A stretch of DNA of 62,420 bases from Symbiodinium natans (GCA_905221605.1 CAJNDS010000831.1:1-62420); one strand, 5' to 3'; shown: positions 9,373 through 18,536, numbered from the stretch's first letter. The notes: a model not told the origin generated them from the letters alone. Numbers and translations are program-made.

Positions 9373-9496
9373 CCCAAAGGTTGCTCCGGCACCTAGGTTA
9401 GCGACGAGCGGAGCTGCGACGGACGCAGGAGGGCTCTCGAAGTCATCGCGCGTCGGCAGCTGAGAAAGGAACATCTCTTGGGCCAGTTCCTTGATG
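9373..9496. CDS. Candidate exon, strand undecided
   Basis: On the minus strand a frame from CGAG at 9496 to GGG|GTTTAG at 9373 reads IKELAQEMFLSQLPTRDDFE and then an alanine-rich stretch. On + a frame from CCAAAG reads VAPAPRLATSGAATDAGG to a TGA at about 9463. The minus reading is more protein-like, but nearly all better-supported exons here are on +. Confidence 0.35.
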
Positions 9497-9504
9497 CTCG
9501 AAAA

Positions 9505-9608
9505 GGGTTTAGGGTTTAGGGTTTAGGGTAAAGGTTTTAGGTTTAGGGTTTAGGGTTTAGGGTTTAGGGTTTAGGGTTTAGGGTTTAGGGTTAGGGTTTA
9601 GGGTTCAA
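9505..9608 (+). repeat. TTTAGGG array
   Basis: About 14 units, two of them shortened to TTAGGG. Confidence 0.95.
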
Positions 9609-9741
9609 TATACCCTAATGGTAGTATAGGTTCCTGGTTTATATACCGTAATGGAATTATAGTAGATGACCACCGTTTTGTTGGGGGATTCTTGGGTCTC
9701 TGAGGTTCTTTTGGGCCTCCCATGTCTATGCGCAAAGGCAG

Positions 9742-10113
9742 ATGGACCCCCTTCTCTTGAGCTACATTCTCTCATTTCTCCACGACTCCGAGCTCACATC
9801 GTACCTGGGGCTCTTTCGCGATGATAGGCAGTCACAGGTTTCCAGCAGCCACACTGCAAAGCACACCACCTCTTCTCCGTCCTCTGTTTCGGCCTTGCGC
9901 ATGCGCCTGCTGGCGAGTCCGCCGGCCTTGTTTGAGAGGCACTTGCCTGCAAAGCAGCCGGCTGCGGCAGAGCCTGCTCAGCCTCCTCCATGGAGCCTCC
10001 TCAATGTGTTCTGGGCTCTCATTGGAGCTTCTTGCCTGCCCCTGGCCAGCTACTGCAATCTTCGGTCATGGCTTATGGACCTTCAGCCCTACATAAACCA
10101 GAAGGACAACTGA
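9742..10113 (+). CDS. Candidate 3' terminal exon, membrane-type
   Basis: Follows AAAGGCAG and is open 123 codons to TGA. N-terminal part MDPLLLSYILSFLHDSELTS, a serine-rich middle, then hydrophobic SLLNVFWALIGASCLPLASY and a polar end PYINQKDN. No array interrupts it. It could be the last exon of the gene that starts near 7068, with 3' untranslated sequence after 10113. Confidence 0.6.
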   Translation: MDPLLLSYILSFLHDSELTSYLGLFRDDRQSQVSSSHTAKHTTSSPSSVSALRMRLLASPPALFERHLPAKQPAAAEPAQPPPWSLLNVFWALIGASCLPLASYCNLRSWLMDLQPYINQKDN

Positions 10114-10228
10114 GACTCCGTGGGGCGAACATGCCTCAGGTCTCACCATGTGCGTCAAGGGTATCCTGAGATTGCAAAGATCAGGCTCATGACTTTGTGG
10201 TACTTTACTGTAACTTTAGATCCTTAGC

Positions 10229-10501
10229 TTGTTTGGGGTTATTGGGTTTCTGAATAAGGCAGCCAAAAGTTTATTTTCTAGCTACCCTACTAAGTGCAGC
10301 CAAGATGAGTCGCTCGATGGTCGTCAGGTGCGGCCAGACTCTGATGTAATCATCCTTCAGCCACTACGCATTTTGATATCCCTCGCGGGTACTACAATGA
10401 CACCGGGGCCTTTTCATTTTGGCTACACCCTGGTGTCGGCAGAAGAAACTGCCTGCGTCTTGCTTTGCTGCTTCGGAGCTGCGCAATTGGCCGGGCCATA
10501 A
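10229..10501 (+). CDS. Weak open frame downstream of 9742 exon
   Basis: 90 codons from an alternative start, pieces GFLNKAAKSLFSSYPTKCSQ and TTMTPGPFHFGYTLVSAEE, stop at the edge of a CCCTAAA array. No splice-like border. It may be 3' untranslated sequence. Confidence 0.25.
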   Translation: MFGVIGFLNKAAKSLFSSYPTKCSQDESLDGRQVRPDSDVIILQPLRILISLAGTTMTPGPFHFGYTLVSAEETACVLLCCFGAAQLAGP

Positions 10502-10599
10502 AGCGTCGAAACCCCTAAACCCTAAACCCTAAGCCCTAAACCCTACGATGTCCAACCGCAAGGCTCGACAAATCTCCTCGAACCTCCCAGTAAACCCTC

Positions 10600-10890
10600 T
10601 CGGTTTAGGGTTTAGGGTTTAGGGTTTAGGGTTTAGGGTTTAGTGCGCCCTAAACCTAGAACCCTCTTCACCCTAAACCCTCTTAACCCCCATTCCTAAA
10701 CCCTCAAACCCTCTAAACCCTCCAAACCCTCCTAAACCCGAACACCCGTAAGCCCCAAAGCAAACACACTTCGCCCAAACCCACTTGGTTTTCAAATTCA
10801 ACAATATCCTAAACCCTAAACCCTAAACCCTAAACCCTAAACCCTAAACCCTAAACCCTAAACCCTAAACCCTAAACCCTAAACCCTTGG
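10600..10890. repeat. Opposed TTTAGGG and CCCTAAA arrays
   Basis: G-type at 10600-10646, degenerate CCCTCTAAA at 10655-10740, and a pure C-type array of eleven units at 10808-10886. The two pure arrays could pair in RNA. Confidence 0.9.
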
Positions 10891-10903
10891 TTTTCAAACT
10901 CAG

Positions 10904-10988
10904 ACGTATGATGAGCTCGTCTTTGTTCCGGAGGCAGAGCGCGCCGATTGGCAGGTCATTGTGCAGAAGTGCCCATGTTGTCTTCGAA
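10904..10988 (+). CDS. Internal exon, unrecognised
   Basis: After TTTTCAAACTCAG, 28 codons open: TYDELVFVPEAERADWQVIV then QKCPCCLRS. The C-P-C-C pair might be part of a metal site, which is inference only. Ends at a CCCTAAA array with no clear donor. Confidence 0.5.
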
Positions 10989-11140
10989 GCCCTAAACCCT
11001 AAACCCGAAACCCTAAACCCTAAACCGTAAACGCTAAAGGTTCCAATGGAGACCCGAAACCGCCAGACCGCCTCTTCGTCTTACAGGGCTGCTGGTTTGG
11101 CGATCAAGCCTTTTGTTTCGGGCTTACCAGGATGGGCCAG

Positions 11141-11215
11141 TCGGCCTTATAATTAGTCCCCATAATGAACCCTATAAAGGGATTGTAGGGTATAATAGCC
11201 CATCCTGGTAGTCTC
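11141..11215 (+). mobile_element. Family F element, copy 2
   Basis: TTATAATTAGTCCCCATAAT, then CCTATAAAGGGATTGTAGGG and TATAATAGCCCATCCT, matching the 8937 element. Confidence 0.5.
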
Positions 11216-11404
11216 TAGGGCTTTAGGTTTTCTTCGGCTTTAGGTTCTTGGTCTAGGGTTTCTGGCTTTGTGATTCAGGGTTTGTGTCGATTTTCGTGGG
11301 TTGGGGGTTTCAGGGCTCAGGACTTCATGATTTTCGAGTTCGGATGTAAAAGAGTTGCAGGGTGTTTCAGTCCCTAAACCCCAAACCCTAAACCCCAAAC
11401 GCAG

Positions 11405-11507
11405 GTACATGGAGCGGCCGCTGCTTATCAAGGGGCGGAAATGCGACGTTCGCCTCTGGGTGCGGGGCCAGAAGCTGATATTCTTCTTTGGGTGCTTCAT
11501 GGAAGCG
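11405..11507 (+). CDS. TTLL-family exon (ATP-grasp core)
   Basis: Begins after AAACGCAG. The peptide YMERPLLIKGRKCDVRLWV matches the tubulin-tyrosine-ligase-like signature Y-I-E-x-P-L-L-I-x-G-x-K-F-D-I-R-x-W, part of the ATP-grasp fold used to add amino acids to tubulin. Cysteine replaces the usual phenylalanine before D. The next residues RGQKLIFFFGCFMEA differ from the usual L-V-T continuation, so the exon may end before the last codons. A second TTLL exon is at 59459. Confidence 0.7.
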
Positions 11508-11547
11508 CTAAACCCTAAACCCCAAATCCCAAACCCTAAACCCTAAA

Positions 11548-12060
11548 CTGCCGAGAGTGCCGCTGTCCATTTACATGGGCGCTCGAGGCTTCGACCGAGG
11601 TCCCCGACCGAGCGTGTTTTCTTGGACCCCCCTGGGACGCGCCGAGACCCCCCTGAAACCCCCCTGGGATCCCCCTTGAGACCCTTCTGGCCGCTGCCCT
11701 AAAACCTCCCGAACCCAAAACCCCTCGCACCTTTCTGCGACCTTCTGACATGGGTTTTTTCTGTCTTACTACGACCAGTTGCAAGCAGGGCCCGGCCGAG
11801 GCCCCTGCTACCCCCTACTGTTTTGCTGCTTCATCTTACTCCCCATAATTGAAAGCAGGGGCCGGCCGAGGCCCCTGCTACCCGCTGCCCTTACGGCTGC
11901 ATGAAGCCCCGAGTTCTAGGATGTGCCCAGGATGTATAGTTTTTTAGGATTGCCATTGGCGGTTTTGGGCACCCCTCCATTTTACTCCGTGAAAGCTCCC
12001 ACGGGAGGCCCCACCCTGCTCTTTCTCTGTAAAAAGCAAGGAAGCCCCCCTTGAGGGGGG
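11548..12060. other. Unique GC-rich stretch with paired hairpins
   Basis: Contains ACCCCCCTGGGA-type direct repeats at 11620-11690 and the two GGCCGGCC hairpins listed separately. No exon is convincing. Confidence 0.4.
11787..11880 (+). repeat. Two tandem palindromes around GGCCGGCC
   Basis: GCAGGGCCCGGCCGAGGCCC and, about 65 bases on, GCAGGGGCCGGCCGAGGCCC, each completed by CTGCTACCC. Each is a near-perfect hairpin, and the pair is a direct repeat. Confidence 0.75.
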
Positions 12061-12440
12061 TTTGGGGGGGTGAACCCTAAACCCTAAGTGAGAACAGTTG
12101 GGGTGGTTGGGGTGGGGCTACATGCTAACGCAAGCGAGCGGCCCGGGTGCTTTTAGCACCAGCGAGCCTCCCTTCTATACACCCTAAACCCTAAACCCTC
12201 AACCCTCAACCCTCAACCCTCAACCCTAAACCCTAAACCCTAAACCCTGACTCGCTTGTGTGAAGCTGTTCTTCTTGTGTGCTGGGACACCCAAACCCGA
12301 GAGCCTCAAGCCTGACTGCGATAAACCGCTTATGGTGCTCTTGCTGTGGTTTTCGGTACCCACCCTCACAAAAAAAACTCCCTAAACCCTAAACGCCAAA
12401 TACTAAACCCTAAACCCTAAACCCTAATTCCTAAACCCAA
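12060..12440 (-). repeat. Short CCCTAAA / CCCTCAA arrays
   Basis: C-type runs at 12182-12250 (with CCCTCAA variants) and 12385-12440, separated by unique sequence including CGGGTGCTTTTAGCACC, a small hairpin. Confidence 0.8.
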
Positions 12441-12521
12441 TAGTAAGAATAAACAAGTGGTGGGGTTTTTGGGAGTACATACCAAGTGCCACCATTCAGA
12501 AACGTCTCAGATGCCCAGTAG

Positions 12522-12711
12522 TACCCTGATTGCCCAAGCAGTGTGGCAGCACCCCGGAACCCTACACCCTATGGGTTTAGGGTCAACCGCGAAGCTTCCC
12601 GTGCTTCCTTTAAAAACCCCTCTGCCAGGCAAGGCCGAGAAATTGTTCGGGGACAAAGGGGGGGGATCGTCCACGAGCGGTTTCGTATTAGGTTTCGTAC
12701 TAGGACCCAGA
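12522..12711 (+). CDS. Exon 1 of an element-split gene end, unrecognised
   Basis: Follows CCCAGTAG and is open 63 codons plus one base. Pieces: NPTPYGFRVNREASRASFKN, REIVRGQRGGIVHERF, RIRFRTRTQ. Basic. Ends at ACCCAGA|GTAGGCCC, the donor of a family A element. Joining the first base A to GT of the next exon keeps the frame open. Confidence 0.6.
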
Positions 12712-12830
12712 GTAGGCCCTTATTTTTTTTTTTAGGGCTTGGGTTCCTTTGTAGGCCCCTTTAAAATCCTTTAAACCCGAAAGGGCTCCCATTTTAAACC
12801 CTAAACTTTAAACCCTGACAGGGCTCCTAG
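12712..12830 (+). mobile_element. Family A element acting as an intron, copy 1
   Basis: 119 bases from GTAGGCCCTT to GGGCTCCTAG. Inverted repeats run through the splice sites: left GGACCCAGAGTAGG, right TTACTCTTGGGTCTT. Contains GGTTCC-type core and a short CCCTAAA piece. Removal joins two open frames in phase. Confidence 0.8.
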
Positions 12831-13006
12831 GTTACTCTTGGGTCTTGGCGTGCGCCCCATTAGAGAAACAAAAAAAACATCCCGAACAGACCTTCGTTCG
12901 CTGCAAGAAGCAAACTGGTCACGATTTCGTGACCAGTTTGTCGGGCCAACTACGTGTCAAAGTGCCCCCTAAACTTAAGCGCCCAAGTCCAAAGCTTAGC
13001 CCTTAA
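12831..13006 (+). CDS. Exon 2 (terminal) of the element-split gene end
   Basis: Continues the frame as SYSWVLACAPLEKQKKHPEQ, TFVRCKKQTGHDFVTSLSGQ and LRVKVPPKLKRPSPKLSP to TAA at 13004-13006. Lysine-rich tail. A perfect 14-base-arm palindrome (12911-12940) lies inside the coding frame. Confidence 0.65.
12911..12940 (+). repeat. Perfect 30-base palindrome in coding sequence
   Basis: Arms CAAACTGGTCACGA and TCGTGACCAGTTTG with a TT spacer. AGCAAACTGG recurs at about 13120, at the start of a tandem duplication. Confidence 0.9.
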
Positions 13007-13130
13007 ACTTTGGTGGCGCGCAGCACAGAAAAAATCGTGTTAGAGAACGGGGTCAGGGGAATGCAGGAAAGCGTGGCAGGCGCGGCGAAATCGTACCAAC
13101 CCCAGCGGCCGCATCCAGGAAGCAAACTGG

Positions 13131-13249
13131 CAACACGGACGTAATCATCGTGCGGGCATGGATGCTCTGGCGCTTCGCGCGCATTGGTAACATGGACGTA
13201 ATCATCGCGCGGGCACGGATGCTCTGGCCCTTCGCACTGGTAACAAGCA
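13131..13249 (+). repeat. Tandem duplication, about 60-base unit
   Basis: Two copies of AACA(C/T)GGACGTAATCATCG, then (C/T)GCGGGCA(T/C)GGATGCTCTGG, each ending in a TGGTAACA-like join, with several substitutions between copies. Confidence 0.85.
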
Positions 13250-13407
13250 GTTTTTTTTAATGGGGCGCAAGCCTAAGTCTTGAGTATGGTTTGGAGTATG
13301 CTGGCATCAAAGAGGGTTTAGGGTTAAGGGTGTCTGGGGTTGAGTTTAGGGTTTAGGGTCCCAAAGAGCAAAGGGTTGGAAGGTCCAGAGTCTTTTTCTG
13401 CCCTAAA

Positions 13408-13495
13408 GCCTGAAGGCTCCGATGTAGTTCCTCTTTTGGTTAGTCATGGGGGAATGCTTCTATACTATCCCCCAAAAGGTACGAAATAGGAGCCA
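13408..13495 (+). mobile_element. Family E element, copy 2
   Basis: Left end GAAGGCTCCGATGTAGTTCC, middle ACTATCCCCCAAAAGGTACG, right end AATAGGAGCCAGATAA. Intact left repeat with GT at the expected place; degenerate right repeat. Confidence 0.65.
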
Positions 13496-13642
13496 GATAA
13501 AGCCTGAAGACCTGAAGCCCCAGACCCAATCTGATTCTTCAGCGTTCTTTAGCCAGCATGGTTTGGGGGCAAAGGGTTTAGGGTTTAGGGTTTAGGGTGG
13601 GGAATCTCGGTTAATCAAGAGGACTTGCCGAACAAGAAAAGA

Positions 13643-13800
13643 TGGGGGAGGGGGGGGGGGGGGGCGGGGGGGGGGAGGAGGGGGAGGGGGGGAGGGGGGG
13701 GGGGGGTGGGAGGGGGGGGGGGGGGCGGGGGGGCGGAGGGGGGGGGGGGGGGGGGGGGGGAGGGGGGGGAGGGGAGGGGGGGAGGGGGGGAAGGGAGGGG
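13643..13800 (+). repeat. Poly-G tract with A, T and C interruptions
   Basis: About 160 bases of nearly pure G. Long glycine and proline frames on both strands are artefacts. The right flank at 13801-13875 (NQELIRLPGTCDFLEPGG, then TGA) might be a small exon. Confidence 0.95.
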
Positions 13801-13904
13801 GAACCAGGAGTTGATTCGACTCCCAGGTACTTGTGACTTCCTGGAACCCGGCGGTGGTTTGGGTTTGGCCTGAGCCATACTTGAGGCGACCGGCGGAGTT
13901 CATC

Positions 13905-14250
13905 CCCTCAACCCTAAACCTTAAACCCTACCCCAAACCCTAAACCCCAAACCCTAAACATTAAACCCCAAACCCTAAACCCCAAACCCTAAACCTTAAA
14001 CCCCAAACCCCAAACCCTAAACCCCCAAACCGTAAACCCCAAACCCTAAACCCCAAACCCTAAACCTTAAACCCTAAACCCTAAACCCCAAACCCTAAAC
14101 CCCAAACCCTAAACCCTAAACCCCAAACCCTAAACCCTAAACCCCAAACCCCTAAACCCCAAACCCTAACCCCAAACCCTAAACCTTAAACCCTAAACCC
14201 TAAACCTCAAACCCTAAACCCCAAACCCTAAACCCTAAACCCTAAACCCT
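13905..14250 (-). repeat. 14-mer array alternating CCCTAAA and CCCCAAA
   Basis: CCCTAAACCCCAAA repeats with CCTTAAA variants over 345 bases: a higher-order unit formed by two 7-mer variants. Confidence 0.95.
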
Positions 14251-14330
14251 TCTCGCGTCTCGGGTGTCGGGCCTGGGATCGTCCTTCTTGGGGCTCGGCA
14301 TGCTACGAAGCAGGGGATGCCCAGCGGTGG
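14251..14330 (+). CDS. Candidate exon between C-array and G-array
   Basis: Open in two frames (LLASRVSGLGSSFLGLGMLR or GIVLLGARHATKQGMPSGG) up to the donor GTGG|GTTTAGGG. Confidence 0.4.
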
Positions 14331-14434
14331 GTTTAGGGTTTAGGGTTTAGGGTTTAGGGTTTAGGGTTTAGGGTTTAGGGTTTAGGGTTTTAGGGTTTTA
14401 GGGTTCAGGGTTTAGGGTTTAGGGTTTAGGGTTA
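14331..14434 (+). repeat. TTTAGGG array
   Basis: About 14 units with two extra-T units, running directly into the family A copy at 14447. Confidence 0.95.
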
Positions 14435-14446
14435 CTAGGACTTAGA

Positions 14447-14551
14447 GTAGGCCCTGATTCCCCTTTTTTTTTTTTTTTTGGGGGGGGGGGGGGGGGTTAG
14501 GTTCCCTTACCAACCCCTTTAACAACAAAAAACACCCCTTTAGCATCCCAG
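14447..14551 (+). mobile_element. Family A element, copy 2
   Basis: Left GGACTTAGA|GTAGGCCCTG, poly-T then poly-G core, GGTTCCCTTACCAACCCC, right GCATCCCAG|GCTACTGGG. The left exon would be only a few bases after an array, so the upstream exon is missing or displaced. Confidence 0.65.
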
Positions 14552-14611
14552 GCTACTGGGCACGAGAGCAAGTATCGTATGCAAGGCTGTAGAGAGCGTA
14601 AGGCTCATGGG
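14552..14611 (+). CDS. Short exon after family A copy 2
   Basis: 20 codons, ATGHESKYRMQGCRERKAHG, ending at GTTTAGGG. The acceptor comes from the element and the donor from a telomere-type repeat. Confidence 0.45.
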
Positions 14612-14879
14612 GTTTAGGGCTCCTTCTTGATGTGTTCATCTTGTGTGTGTGTTTAGGGTTTAGGGTTGAGGGTTGAGGGTTGAGGGTTTAGGGTTTAGGG
14701 TTTAGGGTTTAGGGTGTCCTTAGTTTTCGCAGGGTTCTTTCTGGGCTTCTGGTTTGGAGTCCGGAGATTGGGACCTAAACTCTAAACCGCAAACCCGTTA
14801 AACAGCATGCCACCCTGAAAGGAGCAGAATTCTCAGACTCCAGGGTGGGATTCTGAGCGAGGGAGGGAGGGGGGGGTAC

Positions 14880-14920
14880 TAGTATATTCCGTATATATAT
14901 ATATATAATATGTATGTATG
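14880..14920 (+). repeat. TA microsatellite
   Basis: TATATA run followed by ATGTATGTATG. Confidence 0.9.
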
Positions 14921-15160
14921 TATGCAAATATAGCATTGTATTGTGCTCTGTTGAATCATATTGCAATGTCGTTTATGCTACGTATCAAATGCCGGGACGG
15001 GTGGAGGGGCGGAGTGGGGCAAGGCAGGAAGGGGTTGGGAAATCTTTGCAATTGCAACTAATGTGTCAGTCAATAAACAACAAAGTGGAAATGTTGGGAA
15101 GTAGAATAGATGTAGGCGCACTCAACAATTGTAGGTACAGTACCCTATCGAATTCAACAG

Positions 15161-15427
15161 ATGACTAGTGCGGGAACATGGATGGCAGAGCTGGCAAGTG
15201 CATGTCTTTTTGGCTCAAGAAGAGGCAATAGAAGGGCCACGGCCCCCCCTTCCTGGGACCACCTTCTCAATCTTTTGGGTAAGGTGGCCCAAATTTTGAT
15301 CAGCATCCGTTCTACAGCTGATGCGGCCACACGCCTCTTCGCAATCATCCTGCTTCATCGCCCGTCCATGTGTTGCCGCTTGCACTGGACTAAGCGAAAG
15401 CCCTCCCAGAGAGCAACATTGCCCTAA
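15161..15427 (+). CDS. Candidate terminal exon or single-exon copy, unrecognised
   Basis: 88 codons to TAA just before CCGTAAACCC repeats. Pieces: GTWMAELASACLFGSRRGNR, LLNLLGKVAQILISIRSTAD, AATRLFAIILLHRPSMCC. Includes the spliced-leader-like string at 15208. A minus frame overlaps but runs into the repeats. Confidence 0.5.
   Translation: MTSAGTWMAELASACLFGSRRGNRRATAPPSWDHLLNLLGKVAQILISIRSTADAATRLFAIILLHRPSMCCRLHWTKRKPSQRATLP
15208..15219 (+). other. 12-base match to dinoflagellate spliced-leader 3' end
   Basis: TTTTGGCTCAAG equals the last 12 bases of the dinoflagellate spliced leader. Such truncated relicts are known upstream of genes that were copied back from mRNA. Here it lies inside an open frame, so it may be chance. 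Confidence 0.4.
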
Positions 15428-15542
15428 TCCGTAAACCCTAAGCCCTAAACCCCCTAAATCCCCTAAACCCTGCACTACGTACCCTAATCCTGGATACTTT
15501 CTACACCCCGAAACCCTAAGCCCTAAGGCCCTGAACCCTAAA

Positions 15543-15662
15543 CTACTACTTATTGCTTACGAAACCCCCAAAAGCAAAAACATTCTTCCTCGTAGGGGCA
15601 ATATCGGGATTAGTTTGTCCTATGTTTTCGGGGCTCTTAAGCAAATGGTAGTAAGCGATAAA
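15543..15662 (+). mobile_element. Family G element, copy 1
   Basis: ACTACTACTTATTGCTTACG at the left and GGGGCTCTTAAGCAAATGGT, AGTAAGCGATA at the right form inverted repeats around an AT-rich core (ATATCGGGATTAGTTTGTCC). Confidence 0.65.
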
Positions 15663-15739
15663 CCCTACAGACCCAGAGCCGCCGAATCCTAAGAGGACCC
15701 TAAACCCTAAACCCTAAACCCTGAACCCTAAACCCTGAG

Positions 15740-15816
15740 CTCCACCCAGGCGGCGACAGAAGCGGCACGGCGGCCTTGCTCCAGCTGGGTGGCGCGGCAC
15801 CAGCAATGATTTCGAG
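15740..15816 (+). CDS. Candidate exon, unrecognised
   Basis: After AACCCTGAG, frame LHPGGDRSGTAALLQLGGAA, PAMISR ends at TCGAGG|GTCTATAG. Glycine/alanine-rich, frame plausible. Confidence 0.4.
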
Positions 15817-16054
15817 GGTCTATAGGGTTCACCCTAAACCCTAAGCCACAAGCCCTAAACCCTAAACCCTAATAAACCCTAATCCCTAAGCCCTAAGCCC
15901 TAAACCCTAAACCCTAAACCCAATCCGGCCTAAACCCTCAACCTCAACCAGGGCGGAGGAACCAGGCTAAAGCCACGCCAGGGTTTCAGTACTTCTGGGC
16001 CAGGGATCCGGGATTTGGATGTAATGCTTTGCAACCCTTTGAAACCGCGTAGGG

Positions 16055-16200
16055 TTTAGGGTTTAGGGTTTAGGGTTTAGGGTTTAGGGTTTAGGGTTTA
16101 GGGTTTAGGGTTTAGGGCTTAGGGCTTAGGGCTTAGGGTTTAGGGTTTTAGGGAATGGGGTTTGGGGTTTGGGGTTTGGGGTTTAGGGCTGTTCAAGGTT
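16055..16200 (+). repeat. TTTAGGG array with CTTAGGG and TTTGGGG blocks
   Basis: Ten pure units, then a block of CTTAGGG, then a block of TTTGGGG. Confidence 0.95.
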
Positions 16201-16322
16201 TAGGGTTGAGAGTTTACAAGACGGGGCTTGAGGTTACCAGTGTATGGGGCTTAAGGGTTCGTAGTGTATAGGGTTTGCAAGGTCTTCGGGCTTCAGTGTA
16301 GGTAGACTTACATTGTTTTCGG

Positions 16323-16349
16323 TGATATATATATATATATATATATATC
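16323..16349 (+). repeat. TA microsatellite
   Basis: About 12 TA units. Confidence 0.95.
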
Positions 16350-16408
16350 GAGGTTGTTTTTGAGTCTGGGGTTCAACTAGGGTTTCAGGGTTTGGTGGTT
16401 CTTCTCAG

Positions 16409-16461
16409 GACCTTCGCCCCTTCCGACAGACGTCCGGGCGACGCTGGCGCCGGTCCTGCAG
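16409..16461 (+). CDS. Weak short exon, basic
   Basis: After TTCTTCTCAG, frame DLRPFRQTSGRRWRRSC to TGCAG|GCGAAC, which would be a GC donor, a known alternative in dinoflagellates. Confidence 0.3.
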
Positions 16462-16852
16462 GCGAACCCCAAAGCCCAACACCCTAAACCCTAAACCCTA
16501 AGCCCTAAACCCTAAACCCTAAACTGCCCTCCTGACACCCTCAGCCCTCCGCCGCCTAACCCTCATCCCTAAAGCCCTGAAAACGGAAGCCCTTCTAATG
16601 GTCTTAATGGTTTAGGGTTTAGGGTTTAGGGTTCAGGGTCCTAAAGCCCAAAACCCTGAACCCGGGGCCCCCTGAAACGCTGACCCAAAGAACCCTAAAC
16701 CCTAACTGGGTTGTGCTTTGGGATAGTTTATCATTTCCGTTCTTTCCTTATAAGGGACCCTACTCATGCATGAAGGGTTTTAAGCACAGCTCAGCTAAAC
16801 CCTAAACCCTAAACCCCAAGCCCTAAGCCCTAAACCCCAAACTAGCCACGAG

Positions 16853-16924
16853 GATTGGGTGGGCCAGCCGCGACTCGCCGCAGCTGCCCCTGGGCCGGAG
16901 AAAGCCAAAGGGTCTTCAATAATA
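16853..16924 (+). CDS. Candidate exon between C-array and G-array
   Basis: After CACGAG, frame DWVGQPRLAAAAPGPEKAKG, SSII ends at ATA|GTTTAGGG. Confidence 0.45.
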
Positions 16925-17024
16925 GTTTAGGGTTTAGGGTTTAAGGTTTAGGGTTTAGGGTTTAGGGCTTAGGGTTTAGGGCTTAGGGAGTTTAGGGCTT
17001 GGAGCATAGGGTTTAGGGTTGCTA

Positions 17025-17110
17025 GGCCCTTGGGATGTATAGTTCCTTATTGGGTTGAAGAGGATCAAAATCAAGGAATATTTGCCAGAGGGTTTAAAGG
17101 GTCATCCCAG
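17025..17110 (+). mobile_element. Family B element, copy 2
   Basis: TAGGCCCTTGGGATGTATAG, TTCCTTATTGGGTTGAAGAG, AGGAATATTTGCCAGAGGGT, AAAGGGTCATCC: the full B order, with both ends diverged. Confidence 0.7.
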
Positions 17111-18051
17111 CAGTAATGTTGGACTAGCTTGAGTGTCCAGGGGTGTCCCCCCCCCCCCCCCCCCCCCAAACAATTTTTGGGTTTTCGGGGATCCTGTAAT
17201 CTGTGGTCTGGGACCGGGGGCTAGGGGTAGGGCGGCTAGGGCTCGAGGGTTGAGGGGAAGCTTGAGGGTCTAAGCTTTCCAGGCTTCGTAGCTCCCTGGC
17301 CAGGGAGGGCTGCGGATTAATGCGGGTAACCGAAACAATTACTAAACGAATCAGGGGCCACTCCCTAGGAAAATTGTTTGGGGGCCTGTTTCATCGTAAT
17401 GCAATTTTAAGAGGAGTTTAAATAGAGCTGGACACCAAAAGAATCCGGAGTTTCTTATTCAATTTTTGTTTTTTAGTTTTGGCTCCCCGGCCCCCCGCCA
17501 TTCATCCCCGGCCCGGCAACATCGCATAATTGAGGACCACCCTCATCAATGGGGGGGTCCCCTATAAGATTTCCGGAGAAACGCTTAATAGCACCTCCTG
17601 AAACTAAAGCGAGTGCAACATTAGTAAACATATAAAAACCCCAAGCTCTAACCCAAAAGCCCTCCCAAATAGATCCCTGAAATCCCTAAATCCTAAACCC
17701 TAAGCCCTAAACCCGTCGACCCTTTACTTTCACCGCAGCTCTTAAAGCCCTTGAGTTCTTAAAGCGCCTTCTAACAAGCCTTGTGCCCTTAAAGCGCCTA
17801 GCGTCCCACACCTAAAACCCCAGAACATCCTGTTGGATTGAGAGGTTCAGAAGGCCTAAAACCTGAACCCTAGACCCTAAACCCTAAACCCTAAACCCCA
17901 AACCCTTCAGGGTTCAGGGCCTGCAGGTTTAGTTTTGCTTCTGGGGAGGGTTTAGGGGTTTAGTCGGTTTGGAGGGTCCGAGGGCTGAAGGGCTTTTTAG
18001 GGTTCAAGGTTTAGGGTTTAGGGTTTGGGGTTTGGGGTTTGGGAAGCTTAG
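17111..18051. other. Stretch without a gene
   Basis: A poly-C run at 17148-17167, then unique sequence that is more AT-rich than the surroundings (17330-17640). Short CCCTAAA runs at 17695-17720 and 17870-17905. No convincing exon. Confidence 0.45.
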
Positions 18052-18121
18052 GATTCGCATACCTCGTACGATGGATGCTAGTACATTAGCTAGGCAGTTT
18101 CGGTTTCAGGAGCTTAGCTAA
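18052..18121 (+). CDS. Short terminal exon before a family E element
   Basis: After GAAGCTTAG, frame IRIPRTMDASTLARQFRFQE, LS, stop TAA at 18119-18121, where the E-type end CTAAAGGGCTCC begins. The element may supply the stop. Confidence 0.4.
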
Positions 18122-18165
18122 AGGGCTCCAGTGTAGTACCTTTTTGGGGTAGTAAACTAGAACCC
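18122..18165 (+). mobile_element. Family E element, left half only
   Basis: AGGGCTCCAGTGTAGTACCT then TTTTGGGGTAGT; the right end is absent. Confidence 0.5.
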
Positions 18166-18317
18166 CCTACCCTAAACCCTAAACCCTGAACCCTGAACCC
18201 TAAACCCATGGAGCCAAAGTCCCGAAGGTTTTTTGCGCATGTCCGAGCTTGGAAGGTGCTCAGCAGCCTCAGCAAGGCATCGCGCGTGGTGACCGCTGTG
18301 GAGGCACGCCCTTCGGG

Positions 18318-18425
18318 GTTAGGGTTTAGGGTTCAGGGTTTAGGGTTTAGGGTTTAGGGTTCAGGGTTCAGGGTTCAGGGTGTCAGGGTTTCTGGTTTAG
18401 GGTTTAGGGTTTAGGGTTTAGGGTA
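18318..18425 (+). repeat. TTTAGGG / TTCAGGG array
   Basis: About 14 units with a block of TTCAGGG in the middle. Confidence 0.9.
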
Positions 18426-18450
18426 TAAGAGCTGGCGTTCGAAAGTTTAG

Positions 18451-18536
18451 GCTTCGGGGATGAGCTCTGAAACGTCTCGCTCAAAGAGTTCAGATTTCGG
18501 AGGCTTCTGCCACGTCCGCAGCGGCGTAGCCCACTG
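18451..18536 (+). CDS. Exon ending at an A2 element, unrecognised
   Basis: After GTTTAG, frame ASGMSSETSRSKSSDFGGFC, HVRSGVAH ends at CACTG|GTACTTTT. Confidence 0.45.

Noticed and set aside
13592-13903. Proline- and glycine-rich frames on both strands
   Set aside because: Poly-G/poly-C tract.
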